From NCBI RefSeq assembly GCF_045866565.1, contig NZ_BAAFZV010000001.1, positions 930,001 to 994,000 on the forward strand: DNA of 64,000 bases. Direction: 5' to 3'. This document shows, piece after piece, positions 8,661 to 17,609 of the stretch. How positions within the stretch are numbered: the first letter of the stretch is position 1; each line of letters begins with the position of its first letter. This stretch comes from Cognatilysobacter claricitrinus (GTDB lineage: Bacteria; Pseudomonadota; Gammaproteobacteria; Xanthomonadales; Xanthomonadaceae). The notes beneath the pieces are model-generated. The model saw only the letters and a list, made by a program, of their open reading frames with translations, ran no database searches and had not been told where the DNA came from. A program made the position numbers and the translations under genes.

Positions 8661-8679
8661 CGTGGGCGTGGCGTTCCCG

Positions 8680-9474
8680 TCAGGTCTGCGATGCGAGTTC
8701 GACCCACGCGGGTGCGTGGTCGCTCGCGCGTTCCCAAGTGCGGGGCTCGCGATCGATGCCCGCTGCGACGCACTCGCCACGCAATGCCTCCGACACCAGC
8801 GTCAGGTCGATGCGCAGGCCGAGGTTGCGGCGGAACGCCGCCTGCCGATAGTCCCACCAGCTGAAGCTGCGATCGTCCGGGTTCAACGCGCGGAACGCGT
8901 CGTGCAGGCCGAGCGCATGCAGGCGATCGAGCGCATCGCGTTCCGCGCGCGAGGTCAGGATGTGGTCCTCGTTCCACTGCACGGGGTCGTACACGTCGCG
9001 TTCGTCAGGCGCGATGTTGAAGTCGCCGAGCAGCACCAGCCGCGGATGACGTTGCAGTTCGCCTTCGAGCCACGCGTGCAGCGCGTCGAGCCAGCGCAAC
9101 TTGTACGCGTACTTGTCGCTGCCGACCGACTGCCCGTTGACCACGTAGACGTCGACGATGCGCACGCCGTTCACCGTCGCCGCGAGCACGCGCTTCTGTT
9201 CGTCCTCGAAGCCGGGGATGCCCATCTGCACGTCGCTGATGACGCCGCCGCCCGGCGCGTCCATGCGCGCCAGGATCGCCACGCCGTTGTAGGTCTTCTG
9301 CCCCGAGAACACGCTGCGATAGCCCAGCGCGGCGATGTCGGTGTCGGGGAAACGCGCGTCCTCGAGCTTGGTTTCCTGCAGCGCGACCACGTCGGGCCGT
9401 GCAGCGGCGAGCCACTGTTCGAGGTGCGGCAGGCGCACGTTGAGCGAGTTGACGTTCCAGCTGGCGATCTTCAT
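8680..9474 (-). CDS. xthA: exodeoxyribonuclease III (AP endonuclease)
   Basis: The protein has 264 residues of the ExoIII/AP endonuclease family. It cleaves 5' of abasic sites in base-excision repair and degrades DNA 3' to 5'. Catalytic motifs in order: WNVNSL at the N-terminus, LQETKLED (metal-binding Glu), GDFNIAP and the C-terminal SDHAP with the Asp-His pair. It is single-gene and shares the terminator at 8632-8660. Its ATG is preceded at exactly six bases by TAGACT, so a leaderless transcript is expected. Confidence 0.96.
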   Translation of the reverse strand: MKIASWNVNSLNVRLPHLEQWLAAARPDVVALQETKLEDARFPDTDIAALGYRSVFSGQKTYNGVAILARMDAPGGGVISDVQMGIPGFEDEQKRVLAATVNGVRIVDVYVVNGQSVGSDKYAYKLRWLDALHAWLEGELQRHPRLVLLGDFNIAPDERDVYDPVQWNEDHILTSRAERDALDRLHALGLHDAFRALNPDDRSFSWWDYRQAAFRRNLGLRIDLTLVSEALRGECVAAGIDREPRTWERASDHAPAWVELASQT

Positions 9475-9480
9475 GGCGGC

Positions 9481-9486
9481 AGTCTA
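9481..9486 (-). promoter_or_regulatory. -10 box of xthA, leaderless spacing
   Basis: TAGACT on the minus strand, six bases before the xthA ATG. No Shine-Dalgarno lies between them and no clear -35 box is visible. Confidence 0.5.
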
Positions 9487-9544
9487 GCCGCAGCCGCCAC
9501 GCGGGCTGGCATGATCCGGTTTCGCCACGTCCAGCACGACCGCC

Positions 9545-10549
9545 ATGACGCCCATCGACCTGCGCAGCGACACCGTTACCCGCCCCACGCCCGCGATGCG
9601 CGAGGCGATGTGGAACGCGCAGGTCGGCGACGACGTCTACGGCGAGGATCCAACCGTCAATGCGCTGCAGGCGCGCGTCGCCGACGAGCTCGGTTTCGAG
9701 GCCGCGCTGTTCACGCCCAGCGGCACGCAGGCCAATCTCGTCGCACTGATGGCGCACTGCGAGCGCGGCGACGAATACATCGTCGGCATGGACGCGCACA
9801 CCTACAAGTTCGAAGGCGGTGGCGCGGCCGTGCTCGGTTCGATCCAGCCGCAGCCCATCCCGCACGCGGCCGACGGCACGCTGCCGCTCGATGCGGTGGA
9901 GCGCGCGATCAAGCCGGTGGACCCGCATTTCGCGCGCACGAAGCTGCTCGCCTTGGAGAACACCTGGCATGGGCGCGTCATGCCGCTTGGTTATCTCGCC
10001 GATGCGCGCGCGCTGTGCGATCGACGCGGGCTCACGCTGCATCTCGACGGCGCGCGCCTGTACAACGCGGCGGTGGCATCGAACGTGCCGGCACGCGAGA
10101 TCGCGAAGCATTTCGACAGCGTGTCGGTCTGCCTGTCGAAGGGTCTCGGCGCGCCGGTCGGTTCCGTGCTGGCCGGCACGCGCGAGCTCATCGAACGTGC
10201 CAAGCGCTGGCGCAAGGTCTGTGGCGGTGGCATGCGCCAGGCCGGCATCCTCGCTGCCGGCGCGCTGCATGCGCTCGATCACCACGTGGCGCGCCTCGCC
10301 GATGATCATCGTCGCGCTGCGACGCTGGCGAGCGAACTCGCGACTCTGGGCCTGCCCGCGCACGCACACACCAACATGGTGTTCGTCGACATCCCGGTCG
10401 GGCGCCAGGCCGCGCTCAAGGCGCACCTCGGCGAGCGCGGCATCGTGATCTCGACCGGCTACCTGCCGACCATCCGCCTCGTCATGCATCTCGATGTCGA
10501 CGACGACGGCGTGGCGCGCACGATCGACGCGTTCCGCGGTTTCGCCTGA
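9545..10549 (+). CDS. ltaE: low-specificity L-threonine aldolase
   Basis: The protein has 334 residues, a fold-type I PLP enzyme that splits L-threonine or L-allo-threonine to glycine and acetaldehyde in the cytoplasm. The N-terminal IDLRSDTVTRPT is the family hallmark. The cofactor lysine is in SVCLSKGLGAP, and RDxA-type loops near HLDGARLYNA hold the pyridine ring. It starts 70 bases from divergent xthA and ends three bases before the convergent aldehyde dehydrogenase, so no operon partner is evident. Confidence 0.95.
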   Translation: MTPIDLRSDTVTRPTPAMREAMWNAQVGDDVYGEDPTVNALQARVADELGFEAALFTPSGTQANLVALMAHCERGDEYIVGMDAHTYKFEGGGAAVLGSIQPQPIPHAADGTLPLDAVERAIKPVDPHFARTKLLALENTWHGRVMPLGYLADARALCDRRGLTLHLDGARLYNAAVASNVPAREIAKHFDSVSVCLSKGLGAPVGSVLAGTRELIERAKRWRKVCGGGMRQAGILAAGALHALDHHVARLADDHRRAATLASELATLGLPAHAHTNMVFVDIPVGRQAALKAHLGERGIVISTGYLPTIRLVMHLDVDDDGVARTIDAFRGFA

Positions 10550-10552
10550 GCC

Positions 10553-11950
10553 TCAGCGTGCGAGCCAGCGGATCACGCCGTCCAGCCGCGCGTAGGGTGG
10601 ACGCAGCAGGTCGGTGACGGCGAAGCGTCGCTGCTCGAATACGGGCAACAGCTTGCTGAAAGTATCGAAGCCGGCGCGGCCGTGGATCGCGCCCATGCCA
10701 CTCGGGCCGATGCCGCCGAACGGAAGGTCCTGCGCGCCGAAATGCAGCAACGTGTCGTTGACGGTGACGCCGCCCGCAAGCGTGCCTTCGACCAGGCGCT
10801 GCACCGTCTCGCGCGAACCGCTGAACGGATACATCGCCAGCGGTCGTTCCAGCGACGCGACGCGTGCGATCGCATCGTCGAGCGTGTCGTAGGAGACGAC
10901 GGGCAGGATGGGGCCGAAGATTTCCTCCTGCATCACGCGCAGCGACGAGGGGGGATCGAGTACGAGCGTGGGCGGCAACAGGCGCGTCGACGCATCGCCC
11001 TCGCCGAACGGCGCGATGACGGTCGCACCCGCCGCGCGCGCTTCATCGACGTAGCCGCGAAGCCGTGCGAACTGCGCGTCGCTGATGATGCGTGTGTAAT
11101 CGGCGGAGGCCGGGAGATCGCCGTAGCGCGCGTGCAGCTGCGCGACGACGGCGGCGACGAACGTGTCGCGACGCGTTCGATCGATCAACGCGTAGTCGAC
11201 GCCGATGCAGGTCTGGCCGGCGTTGAACCATTTGCCGGTCGCGATGCGCGACGCGGCGAGGTCGACGTCGAAATCCGCCGCGACGATCGCCGGCGCCTTG
11301 CCGCCGAGCTCGAGCGTGACGGGCGTGAGGTTGGGCGCGGCGGCGGTCATCACCTTGCGTCCCACCGCGGTCGAGCCGGTGAACAGCAGGTGGTCGAACG
11401 GTAGCGACGCGAATGCGGCGCCGATCTCCGCACCGCCGAGCGCGGTGGCGACACGGTCGTCCGGAAACACCGCGGCGAGCAGGTCCCGCAACCACTCACT
11501 CGTGCGTGGCGTATGTTCCGACGGCTTGAGATGGACGTGGTTGCCCGCGGCGATCGCGCTTACCAGCGGCACCAGCGCGAGGTTCACCGGGTAATTCCAG
11601 GGCGCGATGATGCCGACCACGCCCACCGCCATCGGCCGCACCTTCGCGCGCGCCGGCCACAACCGCCAACCGACCGCCGCACGCCGCGGCCGCGTCCACC
11701 GCGAGAGGTGCGCGAGCGCGTGGTCGATCTCCGCGATCACGACCAGCGTTTCGGCGATCAGGTTCTCGTGCGTCGAGCGATGGCCGAAGTCGGCCTGGAT
11801 CGCCGCGTCCATCGTCGACTGTCGCGCGCGGAATTCCGCACGGAGCCGACGCAGGTCGTCGCGCCGCTGTGCGACGCCCGGCTTGTTCGCACGCCATGCG
11901 GCGAGCAGGCGTGCATGCGTGGCCGCGAGTTCGGGATTCAGCGTGTTCAT
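10553..11950 (-). CDS. coniferyl aldehyde dehydrogenase-type NAD(P)+ aldehyde dehydrogenase
   Basis: The protein has 465 residues of the aldehyde dehydrogenase superfamily, oxidising aldehydes to acids with NAD(P)+. Motifs in order: APWNYPVNL, the cofactor segment FTGSTAVGRKV, the general base in LELGGKAP, and the nucleophile in NAGQTCIGVDY. The GQTC-x-G-x-DY variant and short length are typical of the coniferyl aldehyde dehydrogenase subgroup. The C-terminus carries the late FGGIGPSGMG motif. The true substrate may be another aromatic or aliphatic aldehyde. It is convergent with ltaE and divergent from the carbonic anhydrase-like gene. Confidence 0.88.
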   Translation of the reverse strand: MNTLNPELAATHARLLAAWRANKPGVAQRRDDLRRLRAEFRARQSTMDAAIQADFGHRSTHENLIAETLVVIAEIDHALAHLSRWTRPRRAAVGWRLWPARAKVRPMAVGVVGIIAPWNYPVNLALVPLVSAIAAGNHVHLKPSEHTPRTSEWLRDLLAAVFPDDRVATALGGAEIGAAFASLPFDHLLFTGSTAVGRKVMTAAAPNLTPVTLELGGKAPAIVAADFDVDLAASRIATGKWFNAGQTCIGVDYALIDRTRRDTFVAAVVAQLHARYGDLPASADYTRIISDAQFARLRGYVDEARAAGATVIAPFGEGDASTRLLPPTLVLDPPSSLRVMQEEIFGPILPVVSYDTLDDAIARVASLERPLAMYPFSGSRETVQRLVEGTLAGGVTVNDTLLHFGAQDLPFGGIGPSGMGAIHGRAGFDTFSKLLPVFEQRRFAVTDLLRPPYARLDGVIRWLAR

Positions 11951-11982
11951 GCGCAGCGGGCCGGCATCGAAAGATCACAGCC

Positions 11983-11988
11983 TACAAT
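11983..11988 (+). promoter_or_regulatory. -10 box of gamma-carbonic anhydrase gene, leaderless spacing
   Basis: TACAAT, then six bases, then the ATG at 11995. The same hexamer and spacing precede polA. No Shine-Dalgarno is present. Confidence 0.5.
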
Positions 11989-11994
11989 CGCGGC

Positions 11995-12531
11995 ATGGCG
12001 ATCCGACCCTATCTCGACCATCTTCCGACCCTCGGCGCGCGCTGCTACGTCGACGAGGCGGCCACCGTCATCGGCGACGTCGTGCTCGGCGAGGACGTGT
12101 CCGTGTGGCCGGGTACGGTGATCCGCGGCGACGTCAACTTCATCCGCATCGGCGACCGCACCAACGTGCAGGACGGCACGGTGATCCACGTCAGCCACGA
12201 CGGCCCGCACGCCAAGCTCGGCGGATTCGCCACGCGCATCGGCAGCGACGTCACCATCGGCCACAAGGCCATCGTGCATGCCTGCACCATCGAAGACGCG
12301 GTGCTGATCGGCATGGGCGCGATCGTGCTCGACGGCGCGGTGATCAAGAAACACGGCTTCGTCGGTGCCGGCGCGGTGGTGCCGCCCGGAAAGGTCGTCG
12401 GCGAGCGCGAGCTGTGGCTCGGCAATCCCGCGAAGATGGTGCGCGTGCTCAGCGACGCCGAAGTCGAGGCGTTGTACTACTCGGCGCAGCACTACGTGCG
12501 GCTCAAGGATCGCTATCTCGGCGCTGGCTGA
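11995..12531 (+). CDS. gamma-carbonic anhydrase family protein (YrdA-like)
   Basis: The protein has 178 residues forming a left-handed beta-helix of hexapeptide repeats. The three metal-binding histidines fit DGTVIHVSHDGPH and TIGHKAIVHAC, as in the gamma-carbonic anhydrase/CaiE/YrdA group. Such trimers bind zinc or iron, but YrdA-like members often show little carbonic anhydrase activity, so the reaction is uncertain. The C-terminal helix (LYYSAQHYVRLKDRYL) is usual. Transcribed alone, with a predicted leaderless start. Confidence 0.92.
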   Translation: MAIRPYLDHLPTLGARCYVDEAATVIGDVVLGEDVSVWPGTVIRGDVNFIRIGDRTNVQDGTVIHVSHDGPHAKLGGFATRIGSDVTIGHKAIVHACTIEDAVLIGMGAIVLDGAVIKKHGFVGAGAVVPPGKVVGERELWLGNPAKMVRVLSDAEVEALYYSAQHYVRLKDRYLGAG

Positions 12532-12579
12532 GGCGCGGCGCGGACGGTAGAGTTTCCCTCGGGGATACAGGGGACATCG

Positions 12580-13221
12580 ATGACGCAGGACAACGGGGGC
12601 GGCCGCGAATGGCGGCCGTACGAGATCGCCACGCCGATCGTGCGCGAGGGTGCCGCTGCGTCGCCGCCGCCGCTACCGCCGGGCCTGGAACGATCGCCTT
12701 ACGCCGCGCCGCATGCCGCCGTCGTCGCGTACGCATCGGCGCGCGCGACGAACCACGCGGCGTTGGCCAGTCTCGGCAAGCGGCTTGGTGCGGCGCTGAT
12801 CGACATCGGCCTGTGGGTGCTCCCGTTGCTGCTCGTCCTCAAGGCCGCGATGCATGTTTACCGGATGACCGAGCTGGGCCAGCCCGCGTCGTCCGCGGCG
12901 TCGATGTCGAGCTTCGCGTTCGCCGGGTTCCTGTGGCTCGGCCTCGCGATCTGGAACATCGTCTGGATGGCGCAGCACGCGCAGACGGTGGGCAAGCGCT
13001 TCGTCGGCATCCGCGTGGTGCGCAGCGACGGCTCGCCGGTCGGTTTCTGGCGCTTGCTGCTGTTGCGCGGCGTCGCGATGAACCTGCTGTGCAATCTTGC
13101 GGGTCGCGCGGTTCCCGCGGCATCGACCGTGCTGTGGCTGGTCGATGTGCTCTTCATCTTCGGTGAAGAACGTCGTTGTCTGCACGACCGCATCGCCGAC
13201 ACCATCGTCGTCGACGCCTGA
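12580..13221 (+). CDS. RDD family membrane protein (first of two)
   Basis: The protein has 213 residues with a cytoplasmic N-terminal region of about 55 residues and then an RDD domain of three or four membrane segments. The RDD pattern is seen in GKRLGAALIDIG and in the second element GKRFVGIRVVRSDGSPVGF. RDD proteins have been linked to ion transport or membrane stress, but most have no known function. It is first in a seven-gene operon that runs to 19911. A TAGAGT -10-like box lies about 27 bases before the ATG and a GGGG site precedes it. A second RDD gene follows after 20 bases. Confidence 0.87.
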   Translation: MTQDNGGGREWRPYEIATPIVREGAAASPPPLPPGLERSPYAAPHAAVVAYASARATNHAALASLGKRLGAALIDIGLWVLPLLLVLKAAMHVYRMTELGQPASSAASMSSFAFAGFLWLGLAIWNIVWMAQHAQTVGKRFVGIRVVRSDGSPVGFWRLLLLRGVAMNLLCNLAGRAVPAASTVLWLVDVLFIFGEERRCLHDRIADTIVVDA

Positions 13222-13241
13222 CCGCAGCACCGCCCACGCGC

Positions 13242-13928
13242 ATGCTCCTCGACACCCACCACGACGTGGTGACGCCCGAAGGCGTCGCCTTGCATCTGCC
13301 CGTCGCCGGGCCGGTGCCGCGCGCGCTCGCGTGGGCGATCGACGTAGCGATCCGGATGGCCGTGCTGTTCGCGCTATCGATCGTGCTCGGCCTTCTTGGC
13401 GGCGCCGGCGCGGGTGCGATGGCGGTGGTCGCCTTCCTGCTGTACTGGTTCTATCCCGTGTTCTGCGAGGTGCTGTTGGACGGCCGTTCGCCCGGCAAGC
13501 GCGCGCTCGGCCTGCGCGTGATCGCGGCGGACGGCGCGCCGATCGGCTGGCGTGCGTCGTTCGCGCGCAACCTGCTGCGCGTGGTCGACATGCTGCCGTT
13601 CGGCTACGCGTTCGGGCTGGTCGCCTGCCTTGCAGATCCCGCCGCGCGACGCCTGGGCGACATGGTCGCCGGCACGCTCGTCGTGCACCTGTTGCCTGAA
13701 ACCCACGGCGATGCCGCGCCGGTGATCGCGCCACATCCGCCGCGCGTGCCGTTGCAGCCGCTCGAGCAGGCGGCGATCGTCGACTTCGCGGAACGCGCGC
13801 CGTTGCTGACGGCCGCGCGCCGCGACGAACTCGCCGACATCGCCGCGCCGCTCGTCAATGCGCGCGGTAGTCGCGCCGCCGACGCGCTGTACGCGATCGC
13901 CGCGTGGCTGCTGGGGCGTCGCGCATGA
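13242..13928 (+). CDS. RDD family membrane protein (second of two)
   Basis: The protein has 228 residues. An N-terminal strand-rich piece (VVTPEGVALHLPVAGP) precedes an RDD domain with PRALAWAIDVAIRM and GKRALGLRVIAADG, then a soluble C-terminal tail of about 70 residues. The tail is absent from the first RDD protein. The pattern matches RDD proteins encoded beside SpoIIM and MoxR genes in Xanthomonas relatives. The next start codon overlaps this stop (ATGA), so translation is coupled. Confidence 0.87.
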   Translation: MLLDTHHDVVTPEGVALHLPVAGPVPRALAWAIDVAIRMAVLFALSIVLGLLGGAGAGAMAVVAFLLYWFYPVFCEVLLDGRSPGKRALGLRVIAADGAPIGWRASFARNLLRVVDMLPFGYAFGLVACLADPAARRLGDMVAGTLVVHLLPETHGDAAPVIAPHPPRVPLQPLEQAAIVDFAERAPLLTAARRDELADIAAPLVNARGSRAADALYAIAAWLLGRRA

Positions 13929-14941
13929 AGCAGGACGCATTCGTCGACCGCCACCGCGCCGAATGGGACGCGCTCGAGCACTGGCTCGACACGCGCGGCG
14001 AAAGCGCGCGCCGCGCGCGCACCCGGCACGATGCCAACACCATTGCCGACAGTGAAATTCCGGCCCGCTACCGGCGCCTGACGCAGCAACTCGCACTCGC
14101 ATCGCGTCGCGGCTACAGCGCGCAGGTCACCGCGCGCCTGCAGTCGCTGATGCAGCGCGGCCACGCGGTGCTCTATCGCACGCCGGCGCCGCGCTGGCAC
14201 CGCGTCGCGGCGTTCTTCATCGGCGGATTTCCGCGGCTGGTGCGCGCCGAGTGGCGCTGCATGCTGGCCGCCGCGGTGATGCTGTACGTGCCGATGGCGC
14301 TGGTGTTCGCCGCGATCCAGCTTGATCCGGACCTGTCGTCGGCGCTGTTCTCGCCCGAGCAGCTCGCGCAGTGGGAGTCGATGTACGACCCCGCCGATGC
14401 CGCGCACAAACTGGGCCGCGACAGCGGTACGGACGTCGCGATGTTCGGCTTCTACATTTTCAACAACGTCTCGATCGCGTTCAAAACCTTCGCGAGTGGC
14501 GCGCTCGCGGCGGTCGGTTCGATCTTCGTGCTGCTGTCGAACGGCCTCGTCATCGGCGGCGTCGCCGGCCACCTGCAGGCGGTGGGTCGTGGCGATCCGT
14601 TCTGGCGCTTTGTCTGCGGCCACTCCGCGTTCGAGCTGACCGCCGTGGTGATCGCCGGCGGCGCGGGCTTGCAGATCGGGCTGCGCGTGCTCGCGCCGGG
14701 GCAACGTCGTCGCATCGACGCGCTGGTCGAGGCCGGAAAACGCGGCGCGCTACTCAGCGCGGGCGTGCTGGCGATGCTGGTGATCGCGGCGTTCCTCGAA
14801 GCGTTCTGGTCGTCGATCGGCTGGATCCCGGCGACGGTGAAGTATTCGGTGGCCGCGGTGCTGTGGTCGCTGGTCGGGCTATGGCTGTGGCGCGGCGGCC
14901 GACGCTACCTGCCCGGTGAAATCGACGGCCCGTCCGCATGA
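13925..14941 (+). CDS. stage II sporulation protein M-like (SpoIIM) membrane protein
   Basis: The protein has 338 residues. A basic, soluble N-terminal region of about 95 residues is followed by five or six transmembrane segments of the SpoIIM/DUF95 family, with FGFYIFNNVSIAFKTFASG as the conserved core. In Bacillus, SpoIIM is part of a peptidoglycan-degrading engulfment complex; in non-sporulating proteobacteria its role is unknown, and it is typically next to RDD and MoxR genes, as here. It overlaps both neighbours by four bases. Confidence 0.88.
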   Translation: MKQDAFVDRHRAEWDALEHWLDTRGESARRARTRHDANTIADSEIPARYRRLTQQLALASRRGYSAQVTARLQSLMQRGHAVLYRTPAPRWHRVAAFFIGGFPRLVRAEWRCMLAAAVMLYVPMALVFAAIQLDPDLSSALFSPEQLAQWESMYDPADAAHKLGRDSGTDVAMFGFYIFNNVSIAFKTFASGALAAVGSIFVLLSNGLVIGGVAGHLQAVGRGDPFWRFVCGHSAFELTAVVIAGGAGLQIGLRVLAPGQRRRIDALVEAGKRGALLSAGVLAMLVIAAFLEAFWSSIGWIPATVKYSVAAVLWSLVGLWLWRGGRRYLPGEIDGPSA

Positions 14942-16464
14942 GGATCGACGATCTCACCGTCGCGCTGCGCCCGCGGTCGTCGTGGGAAGCGATCGAACTG
15001 GGCACCGCGCTGGTGCGCCGTCATGCGCGCGCGATCTGGCGCCCGTGGCTGGTGTGCGCCGTGCCCGCGTTCGGCATCGTCAACCTCGCGGCGTTCGCGA
15101 TCGGCAAGCCGGTGCTCGCGATGGTCGTCATGTGGTGGCTCAAGCCGCTGTTCGATCGCGTGCCGCTGTTCGTGCTTTCCCGCGCGGTGTTCGGTGAGGT
15201 GCCCGGCACCCGCGCGACCTTGCGCGGCGCGTTCCGCGGCGGCGCACGCGCGATGTTCGGTTACCTCACGTGGCGACGCCTGAGCCCGGCGCGCGCACTG
15301 CTGATGCCGGTCGACGTGCTGGAAGGCGGGCCGGCGTCGCAGGCGGGCGCGCGTCGCCGCGTGCTGGCCGGTCCGGCCTACGGCGTCGCGTCGTTGTGCC
15401 TGCTGGTGTTCGTGAACTTCGAAGCGGCGCTGCTGGTCGGCTTCGCGATGCTGGCGTTTCTTTTCGTGCCGAACGACTACGTGCAGACGGTGCTGCAGCA
15501 TCTGTGGGACCACCTGCGCGACGCGCCGGCGTGGCTGGTGCTGGTCGAGAACACACTGGCGTGGACGGCGACCTGCATCCTCGAACCGTTCTACGTCGGC
15601 AGCGGTTTCGGCCAGTACCTCAACCGGCGCACCGAGATCGAAGGCTGGGACATCGAGATCGCGTTCCGTCGCCTGCGCGCCCGCGTTCTCGCGGCGGGCA
15701 GCGTGTTGGTGCTCGTCGGCTGTGCGCTGCTCGCGCCGCGGCCGTCGTTCGCAGCCGAAGCGTCGATGGCGCAGTGCCCGTTGCCGGTGCACGACACCGG
15801 TGCATTGAAGCGGGTGTTCGGCGCGGACTATCGCGATGCCGCGCATTTCGAATCCGCGGTCGATCGCGCCTTCCAGGATCCGCGCCTGCATCCGCAGCGC
15901 AAGGTGTCGACGTGGAAGCTGAAGCATCCGACCAAACCCGACAACGTGCCGCGGGCGCTACCGGGTTGGCTGATCGCGATCGGCAAGGCCATCGCGGCGG
16001 CCGGCGAGGGGCTGATGTGGGCGCTCGCTGCCGCGCTGGTGCTGGTGCTCGCGTGGCTGCTGTATCGCTGGTGGCCCTCGCTGCGCGCGATCGCCACCGA
16101 GTCGCGCGGCTTGCCCGCGCCGGCGGTCGACAGCGCGGTCGTCGAAGCCGAGCCCCTGCCGCACGACATCGTCGCCAGCGTGCGTCGCCTGTGGCTGGCC
16201 GGGCACGCGCGCGATGCGCTGGCGTTGCTCTATCGCGCCGCGGTCGAGGCGATGCTCGCGGCCACCGCGCGCGTGCTGCCGCCGGGCGCCACCGAGGCGC
16301 AATGCCTGCGCGCATCGCAGGCGTTGCCGGAATCGCCGCGCCGCGCATTCGCACGCGTGGTGCGCCTGTGGCAGTACGCCGCATGGGCCGAGCGCCTGCC
16401 GTCGCAGGATGAATTCGATGCCGCGCTCGGCGACGCCGCGCAGCAGTTCGGGTGGCGCGCATGA
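14938..16464 (+). CDS. DUF4129 domain membrane protein
   Basis: The protein has 508 residues. The first half holds four to six hydrophobic segments. A periplasmic-looking stretch around residues 270-340 (after SFAAEAS) is followed by one transmembrane helix and a C-terminal DUF4129 domain (SVRRLWLAGHARDALALLYRA) of about 110 residues. DUF4129 proteins are standard partners of MoxR-DUF58 systems. The function is unknown; a membrane-anchored adaptor is plausible. Start and stop overlap its neighbours (ATGA). Confidence 0.85.
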   Translation: MRIDDLTVALRPRSSWEAIELGTALVRRHARAIWRPWLVCAVPAFGIVNLAAFAIGKPVLAMVVMWWLKPLFDRVPLFVLSRAVFGEVPGTRATLRGAFRGGARAMFGYLTWRRLSPARALLMPVDVLEGGPASQAGARRRVLAGPAYGVASLCLLVFVNFEAALLVGFAMLAFLFVPNDYVQTVLQHLWDHLRDAPAWLVLVENTLAWTATCILEPFYVGSGFGQYLNRRTEIEGWDIEIAFRRLRARVLAAGSVLVLVGCALLAPRPSFAAEASMAQCPLPVHDTGALKRVFGADYRDAAHFESAVDRAFQDPRLHPQRKVSTWKLKHPTKPDNVPRALPGWLIAIGKAIAAAGEGLMWALAAALVLVLAWLLYRWWPSLRAIATESRGLPAPAVDSAVVEAEPLPHDIVASVRRLWLAGHARDALALLYRAAVEAMLAATARVLPPGATEAQCLRASQALPESPRRAFARVVRLWQYAAWAERLPSQDEFDAALGDAAQQFGWRA

Positions 16465-17609
16465 AGCGCTTGCACCTGCTGTTGATCGTGCTGGGCGCGG
16501 GCGTGATCGCCGGCGTCGTCGCGTGGTGGCTGCATACGTATGAGCGCGTCGACCAGTGGGTCGACCTGCCGCGCACCGGCGAGGCGGCGAGCAATCCGCT
16601 GTTCGGCCTGCGCGTCGCGCTGGAGAAGGACGGCCGGCGCGTCACGTCGTCCCGCCAGCTCGCGCCCGCGGCGATGCATCTCACCGCGAACGACACGGTG
16701 CTGTATGACGGCGACCCGCGCAGCCTGTCTGCATCGACCCGCGCGTCGGTGCTCGACTGGGTGCGTCGCGGCGGCCATCTCATCGTCGCGTTGCCGGCGC
16801 CGGACGCCGCGTTCGACGCGTTCACCGGTGGCGTGCGCAACCGCGACAGCACCGCGCACATCGGCGTTCCCCTGCTCGACGACATCGGTGTCCGCGTGCG
16901 ACGCGGTGCCGGCGGATGCGTGGATACCGCGGCCGGCGATGCGATCCCGTACGCGCTGTGCCGCACGCGCCGTTTCGATTCCCCCGCGGGCACGCTGCAG
17001 CGCCTAGGTGACGGTGACGGCGACGTGCTGGCGCGCGTGCGCGTCGGCGCCGGCAGCGTCGATGTCATCGGCTCGCTCGAATTCCTCACCACCGATCGCC
17101 TGCAGTCGCGCGCGAACGCAGCCTTCGCGCATCAGCTGATCGCCGGCGGCAATGCGCGCGGCGTGGTGCATCTCGTGCACAGCAGCGACATCCCGTCGTT
17201 GTGGATGACGCTGGTGCGCCGGGGCTGGCCGGTCTGGCTGCCGCTGACGCTGTTGCTGACCGGCTGGCTGTGGGCGCGGATGCGCCGTTTCGGGCCGCTC
17301 CTGCCATCGCCCGCGCTCGAGCGTCGTTCGCTGCTCGAGCACGTTGCTGCCAGTGGCGAACACGACTGGCGCTACGGGCAGGCGGACGTGCTGTACGCCG
17401 CGCTGCTCGACGCCTTCCAGGCCCGCCTGCGCCGCCGTGATCCGCAGGCCGCCGCGCTGCAGGGCCACGTGCAGGCGGTGCGCCTCGTCGAACGCACCGG
17501 CGTGCCCGAAGCGCAGATCGTCGACGCCCTCACACCTCCCGATCCGCGCGATGCGAAAGCACTCGTCGCGCGGATCGCCACCCTTGTCCGCATGAGAAAC
17601 CGGCTATGA
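16461..17609 (+). CDS. DUF4350 domain membrane protein
   Basis: The protein has 382 residues. It starts with a membrane helix (LHLLLIVLGAGVIAG), then a DUF4350 domain of about 200 residues, related to the GATase1-like fold, with VLDWVRRGGHLIVALP. A second helix near residue 260 precedes a cytoplasmic C-terminal part. DUF4350 proteins accompany MoxR and DUF58 genes widely and are thought to be scaffold or sensor subunits. Overlaps with the neighbours are four bases each side. Confidence 0.84.
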   Translation: MKRLHLLLIVLGAGVIAGVVAWWLHTYERVDQWVDLPRTGEAASNPLFGLRVALEKDGRRVTSSRQLAPAAMHLTANDTVLYDGDPRSLSASTRASVLDWVRRGGHLIVALPAPDAAFDAFTGGVRNRDSTAHIGVPLLDDIGVRVRRGAGGCVDTAAGDAIPYALCRTRRFDSPAGTLQRLGDGDGDVLARVRVGAGSVDVIGSLEFLTTDRLQSRANAAFAHQLIAGGNARGVVHLVHSSDIPSLWMTLVRRGWPVWLPLTLLLTGWLWARMRRFGPLLPSPALERRSLLEHVAASGEHDWRYGQADVLYAALLDAFQARLRRRDPQAAALQGHVQAVRLVERTGVPEAQIVDALTPPDPRDAKALVARIATLVRMRNRL